A DNA stretch of 64,000 bases. Origin: Actinocrispum wychmicini. GTDB lineage: Bacteria > Actinomycetota > Actinomycetes > Mycobacteriales > Pseudonocardiaceae. Numbering within the stretch: position 1 is the first letter of the stretch; each line of letters opens with the position of its first letter. The notes beneath the pieces were generated by a model. It was not told the origin of the DNA. It saw nothing but the letters and a program-made list of their open reading frames with translations, and did no database searches. Both the position numbers and the translations under genes were made by a program. Location: the NCBI RefSeq assembly GCF_004345645.1, contig NZ_SLWS01000011.1, positions 295,255 to 359,254 on the forward strand, in the 5' to 3' direction. Of the stretch, positions 48,402 to 56,896 are shown piece after piece.

Positions 48402-49235
48402 GTGACCACACAGCAGGACAAAGCCGACCAGTTCGCCGCACTGCACGCGCGGGAGCGCGCGTTCATCATCCCGAACCCGTGGGACGCCGGGACCGCCCGG
48501 CTGCTGGCCCACGTGGGTTTCGAGGCCATCGCCACCACTGGCGCCGGTCTGGCGTTCTCGCTCGGCCGGCCGGACGGCGCGAGCACCCGGGACGAGATGC
48601 TGGCGTACGTCGGGTCGATCGCCGCCGCCACGGACCTGCCCGTGAGCGCCGACTTGGAGGACGGCTTCGGGGACGACCCGGACGCCGTGGCAGAGTTCAT
48701 CCTCGCCGCGGCGGAGACCGGCATCGTGGGTGGCTCGATCGAGGACCGGAGCTACGGCCGAGGTGACCGGCCGGCCGGCGAGCGGTACGAAAAGGAGTTC
48801 GCGGCCGAGCGGATCCGGGTGGCCGCTGAGGCGGCGCGTGCCCTGCCCTTCCGGTTCACCCTCACCGCTCGTTGCGAGAACTTCCTGATCGGCAAGCCCG
48901 ACCTGGCCGACACGATCGGCCGGCTGCGGGCCTACCAGGAAGCCGGCGCCGACTGCCTCTACGCCCCGGGACTGACGACCAAGGAGCAGATCCGCGAAGT
49001 CGTCGCCGCGGTCGACCGGCCGGTGAACGTGGTCATGGGTCTGGTCGGCGAACCCATCCCGCTGAAGGAGCTGGAAGAGCTCGGTGTGCGGCGGGTGAGT
49101 GTGGGCAGCGCGCTGTCCCGCGCGGCACTGGGCAGTTTCGTCGCCGCCGCGACCGAGATGCGCGACCACGGCACCTTCGGCTTCGCCGCCGACGCCATCC
49201 CGCACGCCGAGCTGGGGAAGATCTTCGCGCGGTAA
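48402..49235 (+). CDS. Isocitrate lyase/PEP mutase-family protein
   Basis: This 277-residue alpha/beta barrel of the ICL/PEPM superfamily has AFIIPNPWDAGTARLLAHVG, EAIATTGAGLAFSLGRPDG, PVSADLEDGFGDDPDAVAEF (metal-binding acidic motif) and NVVMGLVGEPIPLKELEELG. The KKCGH catalytic loop of isocitrate and methylisocitrate lyases is replaced by GGSIEDRSYG, so a true lyase on isocitrate is unlikely; carbon-carbon or phosphonate hydrolases of the same fold are alternatives. GTG start at 48402. It is probably controlled by the divergent LysR protein. Confidence 0.85.
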   Translation: MTTQQDKADQFAALHARERAFIIPNPWDAGTARLLAHVGFEAIATTGAGLAFSLGRPDGASTRDEMLAYVGSIAAATDLPVSADLEDGFGDDPDAVAEFILAAAETGIVGGSIEDRSYGRGDRPAGERYEKEFAAERIRVAAEAARALPFRFTLTARCENFLIGKPDLADTIGRLRAYQEAGADCLYAPGLTTKEQIREVVAAVDRPVNVVMGLVGEPIPLKELEELGVRRVSVGSALSRAALGSFVAAATEMRDHGTFGFAADAIPHAELGKIFAR

Positions 49236-49291
49236 CCTCTGGATCGTTCAACCCTTGCCTGCCGGACGACCGTGCCGATACAGTGGGGTTT

Positions 49292-49312
49292 AGTTAGGAA
49301 AGTTTCCTAACT
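49292..49312. promoter_or_regulatory. Perfect palindrome upstream of the phosphoesterase gene (secreted-protein motif, copy 3)
   Basis: GTTAGGAAAGTTTCCTAAC (49293-49311), extended by one more pair on each side, is a perfect 21-bp inverted repeat around a central G. It lies 54 bp before the GTG start. It is the best member of the family shared with 28935-28953 and 43614-43632, and its form recalls sites of ROK-type repressors of extracellular glycosidase genes. Confidence 0.7.
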
Positions 49313-49365
49313 GTTTAGCCGCCGTTCACGAACACCCGAGCCGCCCCGGCCCGAAGGAGCGCGAC

Positions 49366-50970
49366 GTGCACCCACCCCACCGCCGCAGCCTGCTCACGCT
49401 CGTGACCGTCACCGCTGCCGGTCTCCTCCTGTCGTCGGCTGTCGCGATTCCCGCGGCCGCGGCCGACGTCCTGCTGTCCCAGGGGAAGCCGGTGGCCACG
49501 TCCACCGTGGAGAGTTCCTCGCTCAACGGCGACAAGGCCGTGGACGGCAACGCCAAGACCCGCTGGGCCAGCGCCGTCAGCGCCGACCCGCAGTGGTTGC
49601 GTGTCGACCTCGGCGAGCCGTCCACAGTGCACCGGGTGAAGCTGGACTGGGAGGCCGCCTACGCCAAGAAGTACCGGCTGGAGATCTCCGACGACGGCGT
49701 CCACTTCAGCACGGTCACCACCGTCGACAACGGTGACGGCAAGACCGACGACCTGACTGGTCTCAACGCGCACGGCCGATACCTCCGGTTCGTGGGTACC
49801 ACGCGCGCCACGAAGTACGGCTACTCCTTCTGGGAGATCCAGGCCTTCGGCAGCACGGACTCGACCGGGGACACCCAGCCGCCGACCACCCCGACCGGGC
49901 TCACCACCGGCGCGATCACCACGAACAGCGTCGCGCTGACCTGGTCGCCGTCGACCGACAACGTCGGCGTAACCGGCTACGACGTCCTGCGCGATGGCCA
50001 GCAGGTCGCCACCAGCGCGACCACGTCCTACAACGACACGGGCCTCGCCTCGGACAAGAGCTACGCGTACACAGTCCGAGCCCGCGACGGCGCCGGAAAC
50101 ACCTCGTCGCTCAGCAGCGCGGTCACCGCGCGGACGAAACCTGGTGGCACGGGCGCTTTCGTCCTGGCCGCGGCGGGGGACATCGCCGACCGGTGCACCG
50201 CGAGCGACCCGAACTGCGTCCACCCGAAGACGGCGAAACTCGTCGAAGCCATGCATCCGACGGCCGTGATCACCATGGGCGACAACCAGTACGACGACGC
50301 GCACCTCTCGGACTTCCAGAACTACTACGACAAGACGTGGGGCAAGTTCAAGAGCATCACCCACCCGGCGCCCGGCAACCACGAGACCTACGACGACACG
50401 CCGTACCAGGGCTACCACGACTACTTCGGCGCGATCGCCACCCCGCAGGGCAAGAACTACTACAGCTGGGAACAGGGCAACTGGCACTTCATCGTGCTGG
50501 ACTCCAACGACTTCGTGCACGACGATCTCACCGCCCTCGCCGATCCGCCGCAGGTGGCCTGGCTGAAGCAGGATCTCGCGAAGAACACCAAGGGCTGCGT
50601 CGCCGCCTACTACCACCACCCGCGGTTCAGTTCCGGCGACCACGGCGACAACCCGGACGCTGTCGCGCTGTGGCAGGTCCTGGTCGACAACAAGGCCGAC
50701 CTCGTGCTCAACGGCCATGACCACGACTACGAACGGTTCGTGCCGCAGAACGTCGACGGCAAGGCCGACCCGAACGGCCCGGTCGCGATCGTGGGCGGCA
50801 CCGGCGGCGCCCCGCTGTACGACATCCACGCGGCGCACCCCACGACAGCGAAACTGCTGCGGACGTTCGGCGTGCTCAAGCTGTCGATGACCGACACGAC
50901 GTTCTCGTCGCAGCTGATCGGCCTGGACGGGTCGGTCCTGGACAGCAGCCCGACGTACACCTGCCACTGA
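49366..50970 (+). CDS. Secreted metallophosphoesterase with F5/8C and FN3 domains
   Basis: This 534-residue secreted protein (signal peptide about 1-33, IPAAAADV) has an F5/8 C/CBM32-like domain (35-165: KAVDGNAKTRWASAVSADPQ, GRYLRFVGTTRATKYGYSFW) and a fibronectin type III domain (about 168-258). Its C-terminal calcineurin-like phosphoesterase has GDIADRC, MGDNQYDD, GNHETYDD, YYHHPRFSSGDHGD and NGHDHDYERFVP, giving all metal ligands. It probably releases phosphate outside the cell from a bound polymer. Its CBM is close to that of 29036-30655. A 13-bp gap leads to the MFS gene. Confidence 0.92.
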   Translation: MHPPHRRSLLTLVTVTAAGLLLSSAVAIPAAAADVLLSQGKPVATSTVESSSLNGDKAVDGNAKTRWASAVSADPQWLRVDLGEPSTVHRVKLDWEAAYAKKYRLEISDDGVHFSTVTTVDNGDGKTDDLTGLNAHGRYLRFVGTTRATKYGYSFWEIQAFGSTDSTGDTQPPTTPTGLTTGAITTNSVALTWSPSTDNVGVTGYDVLRDGQQVATSATTSYNDTGLASDKSYAYTVRARDGAGNTSSLSSAVTARTKPGGTGAFVLAAAGDIADRCTASDPNCVHPKTAKLVEAMHPTAVITMGDNQYDDAHLSDFQNYYDKTWGKFKSITHPAPGNHETYDDTPYQGYHDYFGAIATPQGKNYYSWEQGNWHFIVLDSNDFVHDDLTALADPPQVAWLKQDLAKNTKGCVAAYYHHPRFSSGDHGDNPDAVALWQVLVDNKADLVLNGHDHDYERFVPQNVDGKADPNGPVAIVGGTGGAPLYDIHAAHPTTAKLLRTFGVLKLSMTDTTFSSQLIGLDGSVLDSSPTYTCH

Positions 50971-50983
50971 GGGAGGGGCACGC

Positions 50984-52201
50984 ATGTACATCGCGGCAAG
51001 CCGTAGCTCGACCCCGTCCATCGAACGTGGACCGGCGCCGCGCCGGGTGCCGGCCAATGTCGTGGCGCTCGGCATGGTCAGCCTGGTCACCGACATCTCG
51101 TCGGAGATGGTCACCGCTGTGCTCCCGTTGTACCTGGTGCTCGTCCTTGGCCTGAACCCGTTGCAGTTCGGGCTGTTGGATGGGCTCTACGCGGGCGCCA
51201 CCGCTCTGGTGCGCGTGTTCGGCGCGCATCTCGCGGACCGGTGGCGGCGGCTCAAAGCGGTCGCCGGGTTCGGCTACGGCTTGTCCGCGATGTGCAAGCT
51301 TGGCCTGATGGCGGCGGGTTCGTCGGTCGCCGCCATCGGTGTCGTGCTGGCTGTCGACCGAACAGGCAAAGGCCTGCGCACCGGGCCGCGCGACGCGTTG
51401 ATCTCGCTCAGCAGCGAGCCGGCCGCACTCGGCAGGTCGTTCGGCGTGCACCGCGCGTTGGATACTGTCGGCGCGTTCCTCGGTCCGTTGGCCGCGATGG
51501 CGGTGTTGGCGTTGAGCCTGGGCAGCTACCCGTCGGTGTTCTTCACCAGTTTCTGTATCGCGGCGGTCGCTGTGCTCATCCTGGTGCTGTTCGTGCGGGA
51601 CAGGCCAGGAGCCGTGGACCGGGCCACGGTATCGTTGCGAACAGCCGTTAACCTGTTGCGGGACAGTGGATTTCGCAGAGTGACGCTGTGGGCGGCGCTG
51701 CTGGGGCTGGTGACCGTCGGCGACTCGTTCGTGTACTTGGTGCTGCAACGCCGTTGGGACGTCGCGGCGACGTTCTTCCCGCTCCTGCCGCTCGGTACGG
51801 CCGGGATCTACCTGCTGCTGGCCGTCCCGCTCGGCCGGTTGGCCGACCGGGTGGGCAGGTGGCCGGTGTTCCTCGGCGGACACGCCGCGCTCGCCGTGGC
51901 GCTGGTCCTGCTAGGCGGCCCGGTGGCCGGGCTGTGGCTCGCGGTGCTGGCGCTCGGCCTGCACGGGGTGTTCTACGCGGCCACCGACGGGGTGTTGATG
52001 GCCGCGGCCGGCCCGTTGGTCCCGGCCGGCGTGCGCGCGACCGGACTCGCTGTGGTCCAAACCGGACAGTCGGTCGCGAGGATGTTCTCGTCCGTCCTCT
52101 TCGGACTGGCCTGGACGCTCTGGGATCTGCGTCCCGCGGTGTTGGTGTCCGCCGGCGTGCTCGTCGTCACTGTTCTCGCCGCCGCCATGGCGCGGCCATG
52201 A
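50984..52201 (+). CDS. MFS transporter (12 TM, DHA1-like)
   Basis: This 405-residue membrane protein has about 12 TM segments, with ALGMVSLVTDISSEMVTAVL (TM1), a motif-A-like loop AHLADRWRRLKAVA, and VDRTGKGLRTGPRDALISLS in the central region. It is related to small exporters seen in Streptomyces next to secreted hydrolase genes; the substrate is unknown. It lies 13 bp after the metallophosphoesterase gene and overlaps the following propeller-like gene (ATGA), so the three form one operon. Confidence 0.88.
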   Translation: MYIAASRSSTPSIERGPAPRRVPANVVALGMVSLVTDISSEMVTAVLPLYLVLVLGLNPLQFGLLDGLYAGATALVRVFGAHLADRWRRLKAVAGFGYGLSAMCKLGLMAAGSSVAAIGVVLAVDRTGKGLRTGPRDALISLSSEPAALGRSFGVHRALDTVGAFLGPLAAMAVLALSLGSYPSVFFTSFCIAAVAVLILVLFVRDRPGAVDRATVSLRTAVNLLRDSGFRRVTLWAALLGLVTVGDSFVYLVLQRRWDVAATFFPLLPLGTAGIYLLLAVPLGRLADRVGRWPVFLGGHAALAVALVLLGGPVAGLWLAVLALGLHGVFYAATDGVLMAAAGPLVPAGVRATGLAVVQTGQSVARMFSSVLFGLAWTLWDLRPAVLVSAGVLVVTVLAAAMARP

Positions 52202-53154
52202 GACGCGTCTTCGTCGCCTTGGCCGGGTCGTTGGTGCTGATCGGCGCCGCGTTGTTTTACATTGTAAAAGAGCGTCAGGATGTCACGATGGCGGCGCCGG
52301 CCGCCGAACGACTGGCGCTGACATCAGGTCAGCTGTTGTTCCGGGACACCGACTCCGGTCAGGTCGCGGCTGTGTCACTGACCGATCCGGGTGGGGCGCG
52401 CCGGGTGAGCGGCGTGAGGTGCGATCGGTTCGCCGTGGCGCGGCAGACGGTGGCCCAACAGACTGCGGTGTGCCTGATCGCACAGCCCGGCGTGCTCCCA
52501 CCGGTGACGGACATCCTGATTCTCGACGGGAACCTGGCCGTCCGCCACCGGGAGACCCTGCCGGGGGTGCCGAGCCGGGCCCGGGTGTCCCCGGACGGCA
52601 AGCTCGTCGCGTGGACCCTGTTCGTGACCGGGGACTCCTATGCCGCAACGGGGTTCTCCACCAGGGCCGGGCTGTTCGAGGTCGACACCGGGCGCCTGGT
52701 CAAGACGATCGAGGAGTTGGCGGTGTTCGTCGACGACCGCCGCTACTTCGCCTCGGACGTCAACTACTGGGGAATCACGTTCGCGGACGGCAACCGCTTC
52801 TACGCATCCCTTGGCAGCAAGGGAAAGACGTACCTGATCGAAGCAGACTACCCGCACTACCGCGGAAAGGCGATCCGCGACAACGTCGAATGCCCCTCCT
52901 TGTCCCCCGACGGCACAAGGATCGCGTTCAAGAAGAAAGTCGCGGACGGGGTCTGGCGCCTTGCCGTTCTCGACCTGGCGACACTGCGGGAAACCGAACT
53001 CACGGAGTCCCGCAGCGTCGACGACCAGGCCCTCTGGCAGGACGACTCAACCATCCTCTATGGACTCGACAGCGCGGTCTGGGCTGTCCCGGCCGACGGC
53101 ACCGGTAGCCCGCGCCTGCTGGTCCGGAACGCCGCTTCTCCCGCGGTCACCTAG
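52198..53154 (+). CDS. Membrane-anchored TolB/WD40-like protein
   Basis: This 318-residue protein has one N-terminal hydrophobic anchor (residues 3-22, FVALAGSLVLIGAALFYIV). PD40-like beta-propeller repeats follow: SRARVSPDGKLVAWTLFVTG, CPSLSPDGTRIAFKKKVADG, LDLATLRETELTESRSV, DDSTILYGLDSAVWAVPADG. Propellers of this kind act as extracytoplasmic binding platforms. It is translationally coupled to the MFS gene (ATGA) and is the third gene of the phosphoesterase operon. It is convergent with the sigma-linked membrane protein gene. Confidence 0.82.
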   Translation: MRRVFVALAGSLVLIGAALFYIVKERQDVTMAAPAAERLALTSGQLLFRDTDSGQVAAVSLTDPGGARRVSGVRCDRFAVARQTVAQQTAVCLIAQPGVLPPVTDILILDGNLAVRHRETLPGVPSRARVSPDGKLVAWTLFVTGDSYAATGFSTRAGLFEVDTGRLVKTIEELAVFVDDRRYFASDVNYWGITFADGNRFYASLGSKGKTYLIEADYPHYRGKAIRDNVECPSLSPDGTRIAFKKKVADGVWRLAVLDLATLRETELTESRSVDDQALWQDDSTILYGLDSAVWAVPADGTGSPRLLVRNAASPAVT

Positions 53155-53996
53155 CGCCACGGTGTCGCGGTCTTGCAGGCCATGGGATCTGGTGCATCCC
53201 GGCCGCCCGGATCGATGAGGACGCCGTCGGGGGTCGTATAGCATTCGCCTGTTTGAGCGTTGAGCGATGTTGTGCTCAGCAGTCGTCCATTGGCGTCGTA
53301 CGCCTGCAGTGTCCCAGCGCCGGGAAGCTGCCGTGTGCTCCGCACGACAAATGTCCGGTTCGCCAGCACCGCGTCGACAGTCTTGTTGTCGTTGGTGTAC
53401 GTGACCTTCGCGACCTGGGCGTCGACCCGCCCCGCGATGACCGAGGAACTCTGGACGTCCACGGACAACGGCCCCGTCAGCCAGTCCATGAACGGCGACG
53501 CGCTGAATCCGGAGTTGTACGGCATGTCTGCGTCGCCGAGTGTGCAGGTCAGTGCCGCGACGTCGCCGTACAGCAGGGCGAACTGCCCGGCGGAATCGGT
53601 GACGAAGTTGTAGAGCCGGACCGGCCCGGTCTGGCTCGCGGAATGCCCACAGCCTTTCTCGATGGCGGCCCGCTGCTCCGCTGGCAGCCCGGGAATCAGC
53701 GGGTCCGGCCGCGAGCCGGGCGCGTGCTGCGGCGTGATCGACGGAGTGCCGCTGAGCAACGGCGTTGACGCGGTGGTACTGCTCAGCGATGGAGTGGCCG
53801 GAGTGGTGTCCCGCTTGGTAGGCACGAGCAGCACGACCGCGATCACGGCGAGTGCGCCGAGCGCGGCGACACCGGTGATGATCGGCGCGTACCGGGTGCG
53901 TCGTTGTTCGCCGGCGGCGGCCCGCAGCAGGTCGGCCCGGATCTCGGCCTGCCGGTGCGGCGGCAGGTCACGGGGGGTGGGCAAGGTCGTGTTCAT
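53151..53996 (-). CDS. Single-pass membrane protein, anti-sigma-factor-like position
   Basis: This 281-residue protein has a cytoplasmic N-terminus of about 35 residues (LPPHRQAEIRADLLRAA), a TM segment (about 37-58, ITGVAALGALAVIAVVLLVP), a Ser/Thr/Pro-rich linker and an extracellular domain with several Cys. It starts inside the stop of the sigma region 4 gene (ATGA), the usual place of a cognate anti-sigma factor, but lacks the HxxxCxxC zinc motif. It may be a regulatory partner left after loss of the sigma N-terminus. Function is unknown. Confidence 0.75.
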   Translation of the reverse strand: MNTTLPTPRDLPPHRQAEIRADLLRAAAGEQRRTRYAPIITGVAALGALAVIAVVLLVPTKRDTTPATPSLSSTTASTPLLSGTPSITPQHAPGSRPDPLIPGLPAEQRAAIEKGCGHSASQTGPVRLYNFVTDSAGQFALLYGDVAALTCTLGDADMPYNSGFSASPFMDWLTGPLSVDVQSSSVIAGRVDAQVAKVTYTNDNKTVDAVLANRTFVVRSTRQLPGAGTLQAYDANGRLLSTTSLNAQTGECYTTPDGVLIDPGGRDAPDPMACKTATPWR

Positions 53997-54280
53997 CGGT
54001 CCTCCGGTTGCGTGGTCAGCGGGACGACCTGGCGTTCGGCGGGGGCACCGTCGAGCAGCTTCGTGAGCCGGGCCTTGGCCTTGCTCACCCTGGCTCGTAC
54101 GCTGCCCTCGGTGATGCCCAGCACCGCTGCGGCGTCCGAATAGGACACTTCGGACCACACGCACATCGCCAGCGCCACACGTTCGTTGCGCGGCAACCGG
54201 TTCACCGCCGCCAGCAAGGTCGCCATCCGCCGTTGGTCGTCGACCCTGGCGGCCACGTCGTCGGCCATGTCAGTCGTCAT
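53993..54280 (-). CDS. ECF sigma factor remnant: region 4 only
   Basis: This 95-residue protein consists of the sigma2-sigma4 linker plus the region 4 HTH (VNRLPRNERVALAMCVWSEV, SYSDAAAVLGITEGSVRARV, SKAKARLTKLL). The region 2 needed for core binding and -10 recognition is absent: only 36 bp separate the start from the GrpB-family gene. It is coupled to the membrane protein gene as in intact sigma/anti-sigma operons. It is either a decayed gene or a stand-alone -35-binding protein. The region 4 assignment is clear. Confidence 0.8.
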   Translation of the reverse strand: MTTDMADDVAARVDDQRRMATLLAAVNRLPRNERVALAMCVWSEVSYSDAAAVLGITEGSVRARVSKAKARLTKLLDGAPAERQVVPLTTQPEDR

Positions 54281-54316
54281 ACCCCGTACTTGTCCGGCAA
54301 CCGGGAGAGTGTTGTC

Positions 54317-54904
54317 TCAGCGCATCCCCGCGGCCCGGAACAGCCGGTCATAGATGTCGCGGATCGTCTGCTGCTTGCGTCCGTTGTAGTCCATCACGGT
54401 CCCACCGCCGGGCACCGCCGCCTGTTTCGCCTCCTGGTAGAGCGCCCGATCGTCATCGTGAGTGCGCAACCAGTCGCGGAACATACGGTGCCGTATGGTC
54501 TCCGCACAGTCCGGGCCGAACACGTGCAGGTTGACCCGAGGCTCGGCGAGCCGGAAGCACCGGTGCTGGTGGAACGACGGCTCCCGGATCGTCAGGCGGT
54601 AGCCGAGGCGCTCGAGCGGAGGAACGTACAGGTCCTCGTCCCGGGGGTCGGGCACGGTGAGGTCGATGTCGATGACGTCCTTCGCCGCGAGCCCCTCGAC
54701 GGACGTGGACCCGACGTGCTCGATGCCGAGGACCGCGTCACCGAGCGCCGCGCGGATCTGCGCCGCGAAAGCCTCGTAGCGGGCGGGCCACTGCGGGTCG
54801 TACGGGACGATCACGACCGCCTCGGGCGGAGGCGGCCCGTTGACCCAGGGATTCTCGTTCGGGTCGGCGTCGTGGTGTCGGGTGATCTCCTCGTTGGTGG
54901 GCAC
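54317..54904 (-). CDS. GrpB/UPF0157 nucleotidyltransferase-fold protein
   Basis: This 195-residue protein (GTG 54904; a TTG at 54913 is possible) of the GrpB family has the pattern VVIVPYDPQWPARYEAFAAQ, GIEHVGSTSVEGLAAKDVID (HxGSTxV-x-GLxxKxxID) and LHVFGPDCAETIRHRMFRDW. The family has a nucleotidyltransferase fold, sometimes fused to dephospho-CoA kinase, with function not established. It lies between the two-component system and the truncated sigma gene on the same strand. Its end falls where the missing sigma region 2 would have been. Confidence 0.9.
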   Translation of the reverse strand: MPTNEEITRHHDADPNENPWVNGPPPPEAVVIVPYDPQWPARYEAFAAQIRAALGDAVLGIEHVGSTSVEGLAAKDVIDIDLTVPDPRDEDLYVPPLERLGYRLTIREPSFHQHRCFRLAEPRVNLHVFGPDCAETIRHRMFRDWLRTHDDDRALYQEAKQAAVPGGGTVMDYNGRKQQTIRDIYDRLFRAAGMR

Positions 54905-54925
54905 CCGTCGCAACGTAGCAGCGTC

Positions 54926-55579
54926 TCAGTCGGCTCGCGCCGTCATTAGGCCGGACTCGTAGGCGGCGATCACCAGTTGGGTGCGGTCCCTGGCGTGGAG
55001 TTTCGCCAGCAGGCGGCTGACGTGGGTTTTCACCGTCGACATCGACAGGTGCAGGGCGGCGGTGATCTCGGCGTTGGTGAGTCCACGGCCGACCAATTGG
55101 AGGACTTCGCGTTCCCGGGCGGTGATCCCGTCAAGACGCTGGATGACGGGTTCGGGCCGCCGGGTGAACTCCTCGATGAGCCGCCTGGTGACCGTGGGCG
55201 ACAGCAGGGCGTCGCCCGCCGCGACGACCCTGATGGCGGTCAGCAGGTCCGCGGGTGGGGTGTCCTTGAGCAGGAACCCGCTGGCGCCCGCGCGCAGGGC
55301 GGCGAAGACGTACTTGTCGAGGTCGAACGTGGTCAGGATGATGATCTTGAGGTCGGCGGTGCCGGTGAGCAGCCGCCGGGTGGCTTCGATCCCGTCGAGT
55401 ACAGGCATCCTGATGTCCATCAGCGCGACGTCGGGACGTTCGCGGCGGATCACGTCCACCGCTTCGGCGCCGTCGCCTGCCTCGCCGACGACCGTGAGGT
55501 CCGGTGCCGAGTCGACCAGGATCCGAAAACCGCCCCGGACCAGCGCCTGGTCATCGGCGACGACGACCTTGACGGTCAT
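54926..55579 (-). CDS. NarL/FixJ-type response regulator
   Basis: This 217-residue protein has a receiver domain (VVVADDQALVRGGFRILVDS, phospho-acceptor Asp in PDVALMDIRMPVLDG, KIIILTTFDLDKYVF, K in GFLLKDTPP) and a C-terminal LuxR-type HTH (ITAREREVLQLVGRGLTNAE, MSTVKTHVSRLLAKL). It starts 4 bases before the kinase gene ends, so it is translationally coupled with its partner. It probably controls the divergent MacB-like exporter genes. Confidence 0.93.
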   Translation of the reverse strand: MTVKVVVADDQALVRGGFRILVDSAPDLTVVGEAGDGAEAVDVIRRERPDVALMDIRMPVLDGIEATRRLLTGTADLKIIILTTFDLDKYVFAALRAGASGFLLKDTPPADLLTAIRVVAAGDALLSPTVTRRLIEEFTRRPEPVIQRLDGITAREREVLQLVGRGLTNAEITAALHLSMSTVKTHVSRLLAKLHARDRTQLVIAAYESGLMTARAD

Positions 55580-56775
55580 CCCGGGACCTCGGTCGGCAGC
55601 CGGGCCGCGACCCGGAACCCGCCGAGCGGCAGCGGACCGGCGCTGAACTCGCCGCCGTAGAGCGCGGTCCGTTCACGCATGCCGATCAGGCCGTGGCCGG
55701 TGTCGGTGCTGCCGGTCGGACCGGCGCCGTCGTCGGTCACCTCGATCCGTACGTCGTTCTCGCCGTAGTGCACGAGTACCCGGCCGCGGTCGGTGCGAGC
55801 GTGTTTCACCACGTTGGTCAACGCCTCCTGGATGATCCGGTACGCCGCCAGGTCCACGCCAGGCGGCAGTTCGCGGGCGTTGCCCCGCACGCTGAACTCG
55901 ACCCGCAGCCCGGCCCGCTCGGTCCGGGCGACCATGCGGGGCAGGTCCGCGAGACCAGGCGTCGGCGGAAGCTCATCGGAGTCCGGCGTGTCGTCGCGCA
56001 GTACTCCGAGCAGGGCACGCATCTCACGCAGTGTCGCTCGGCTGGTCGTCTCGATCGCGGCCAGCGCCTTGGCGGCCGCATCGGGCTGGGAGGCGATCAC
56101 GTGACTGCCCATCCCGGCCTGGACGGCGATCACGCTCATGCTGTGGGCGACCACGTCATGCAGCTCCCTCGCGATCCGCAACCGTTCTTCCGCGACCGTC
56201 CGGTGTGCCTGGTCGACCCGGTGCTGGGCCTGCCTGTCCGCCTGTTCCCGCTGTGATTCCTGGTAGCCGCGGTGCCGCCGGACCGCCAGCCCCACCGCCC
56301 AGCCCGCCAGCAATGGACTGACCCTGCTCGCCGTCAGCAGACTCCAGTCGTCCCACGAACCGAACCACACACCGGCCGCGACGACGTTGGCCACGACCAG
56401 GCCGGCTATGGTCATCACGATCGCGGCGGCCAACCCGGCAAGCGCGACCCGCATCGGCTCGACCAGCGCGACGACGTACAGCACCAACACGATCGGCAAC
56501 TCCGGCGCCTTGGTGAAATCGGCCGCGGCGAACGCCACGTACCCGATCAGCGTCAGTGCGAGCGCCACCATGGGCCGCCACCGCCGGATCGCGACGGCCG
56601 AACACACTCCGACCAGCAGCACCACGAACAGCTCGACGGCCAGGTCGTGCCGCTTGAGCTGGTCGGGCGCCGCCCATCCGTTGAGGCCGACCAGGACCGC
56701 GAACACGACGTCCACCGCCACCAGATGGGCGAACGTCAGCCGGTGGGTGAACGGGGCCCGCGGATGCTCATCCAC
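55576..56775 (-). CDS. Sensor histidine kinase (NarL-type partner)
   Basis: This 399-residue kinase is read from GTG 56775 (VDEHPRAPFTHRL); other in-frame starts are at 56793 and 56829. The N-terminal half has five to six TM segments and no large extracellular domain. The dimerisation/His box is ERLRIARELHDVVAHSMSVI (HisKA_3, phospho-His in ELHDVVAH), followed by the HATPase region with QEALTNVVKHA and GHGLIGMRER. It is coupled to the response regulator and lies 121 bp from the divergent ABC genes. Membrane-embedded sensing of an antibiotic or lipid is inferred from this layout. Confidence 0.9.
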   Translation of the reverse strand: MDEHPRAPFTHRLTFAHLVAVDVVFAVLVGLNGWAAPDQLKRHDLAVELFVVLLVGVCSAVAIRRWRPMVALALTLIGYVAFAAADFTKAPELPIVLVLYVVALVEPMRVALAGLAAAIVMTIAGLVVANVVAAGVWFGSWDDWSLLTASRVSPLLAGWAVGLAVRRHRGYQESQREQADRQAQHRVDQAHRTVAEERLRIARELHDVVAHSMSVIAVQAGMGSHVIASQPDAAAKALAAIETTSRATLREMRALLGVLRDDTPDSDELPPTPGLADLPRMVARTERAGLRVEFSVRGNARELPPGVDLAAYRIIQEALTNVVKHARTDRGRVLVHYGENDVRIEVTDDGAGPTGSTDTGHGLIGMRERTALYGGEFSAGPLPLGGFRVAARLPTEVPG

Positions 56776-56896
56776 GCTCGGACGATAGATCACCGCACGT
56801 CGCCCGCACGTCGGTCTGTGGACCGACATTCCGGCCGGCAAGTGGGCGCCATGGCCCGACGCGGACAGCGAGGCGTTCGCGGCACCGTTCAACGCC

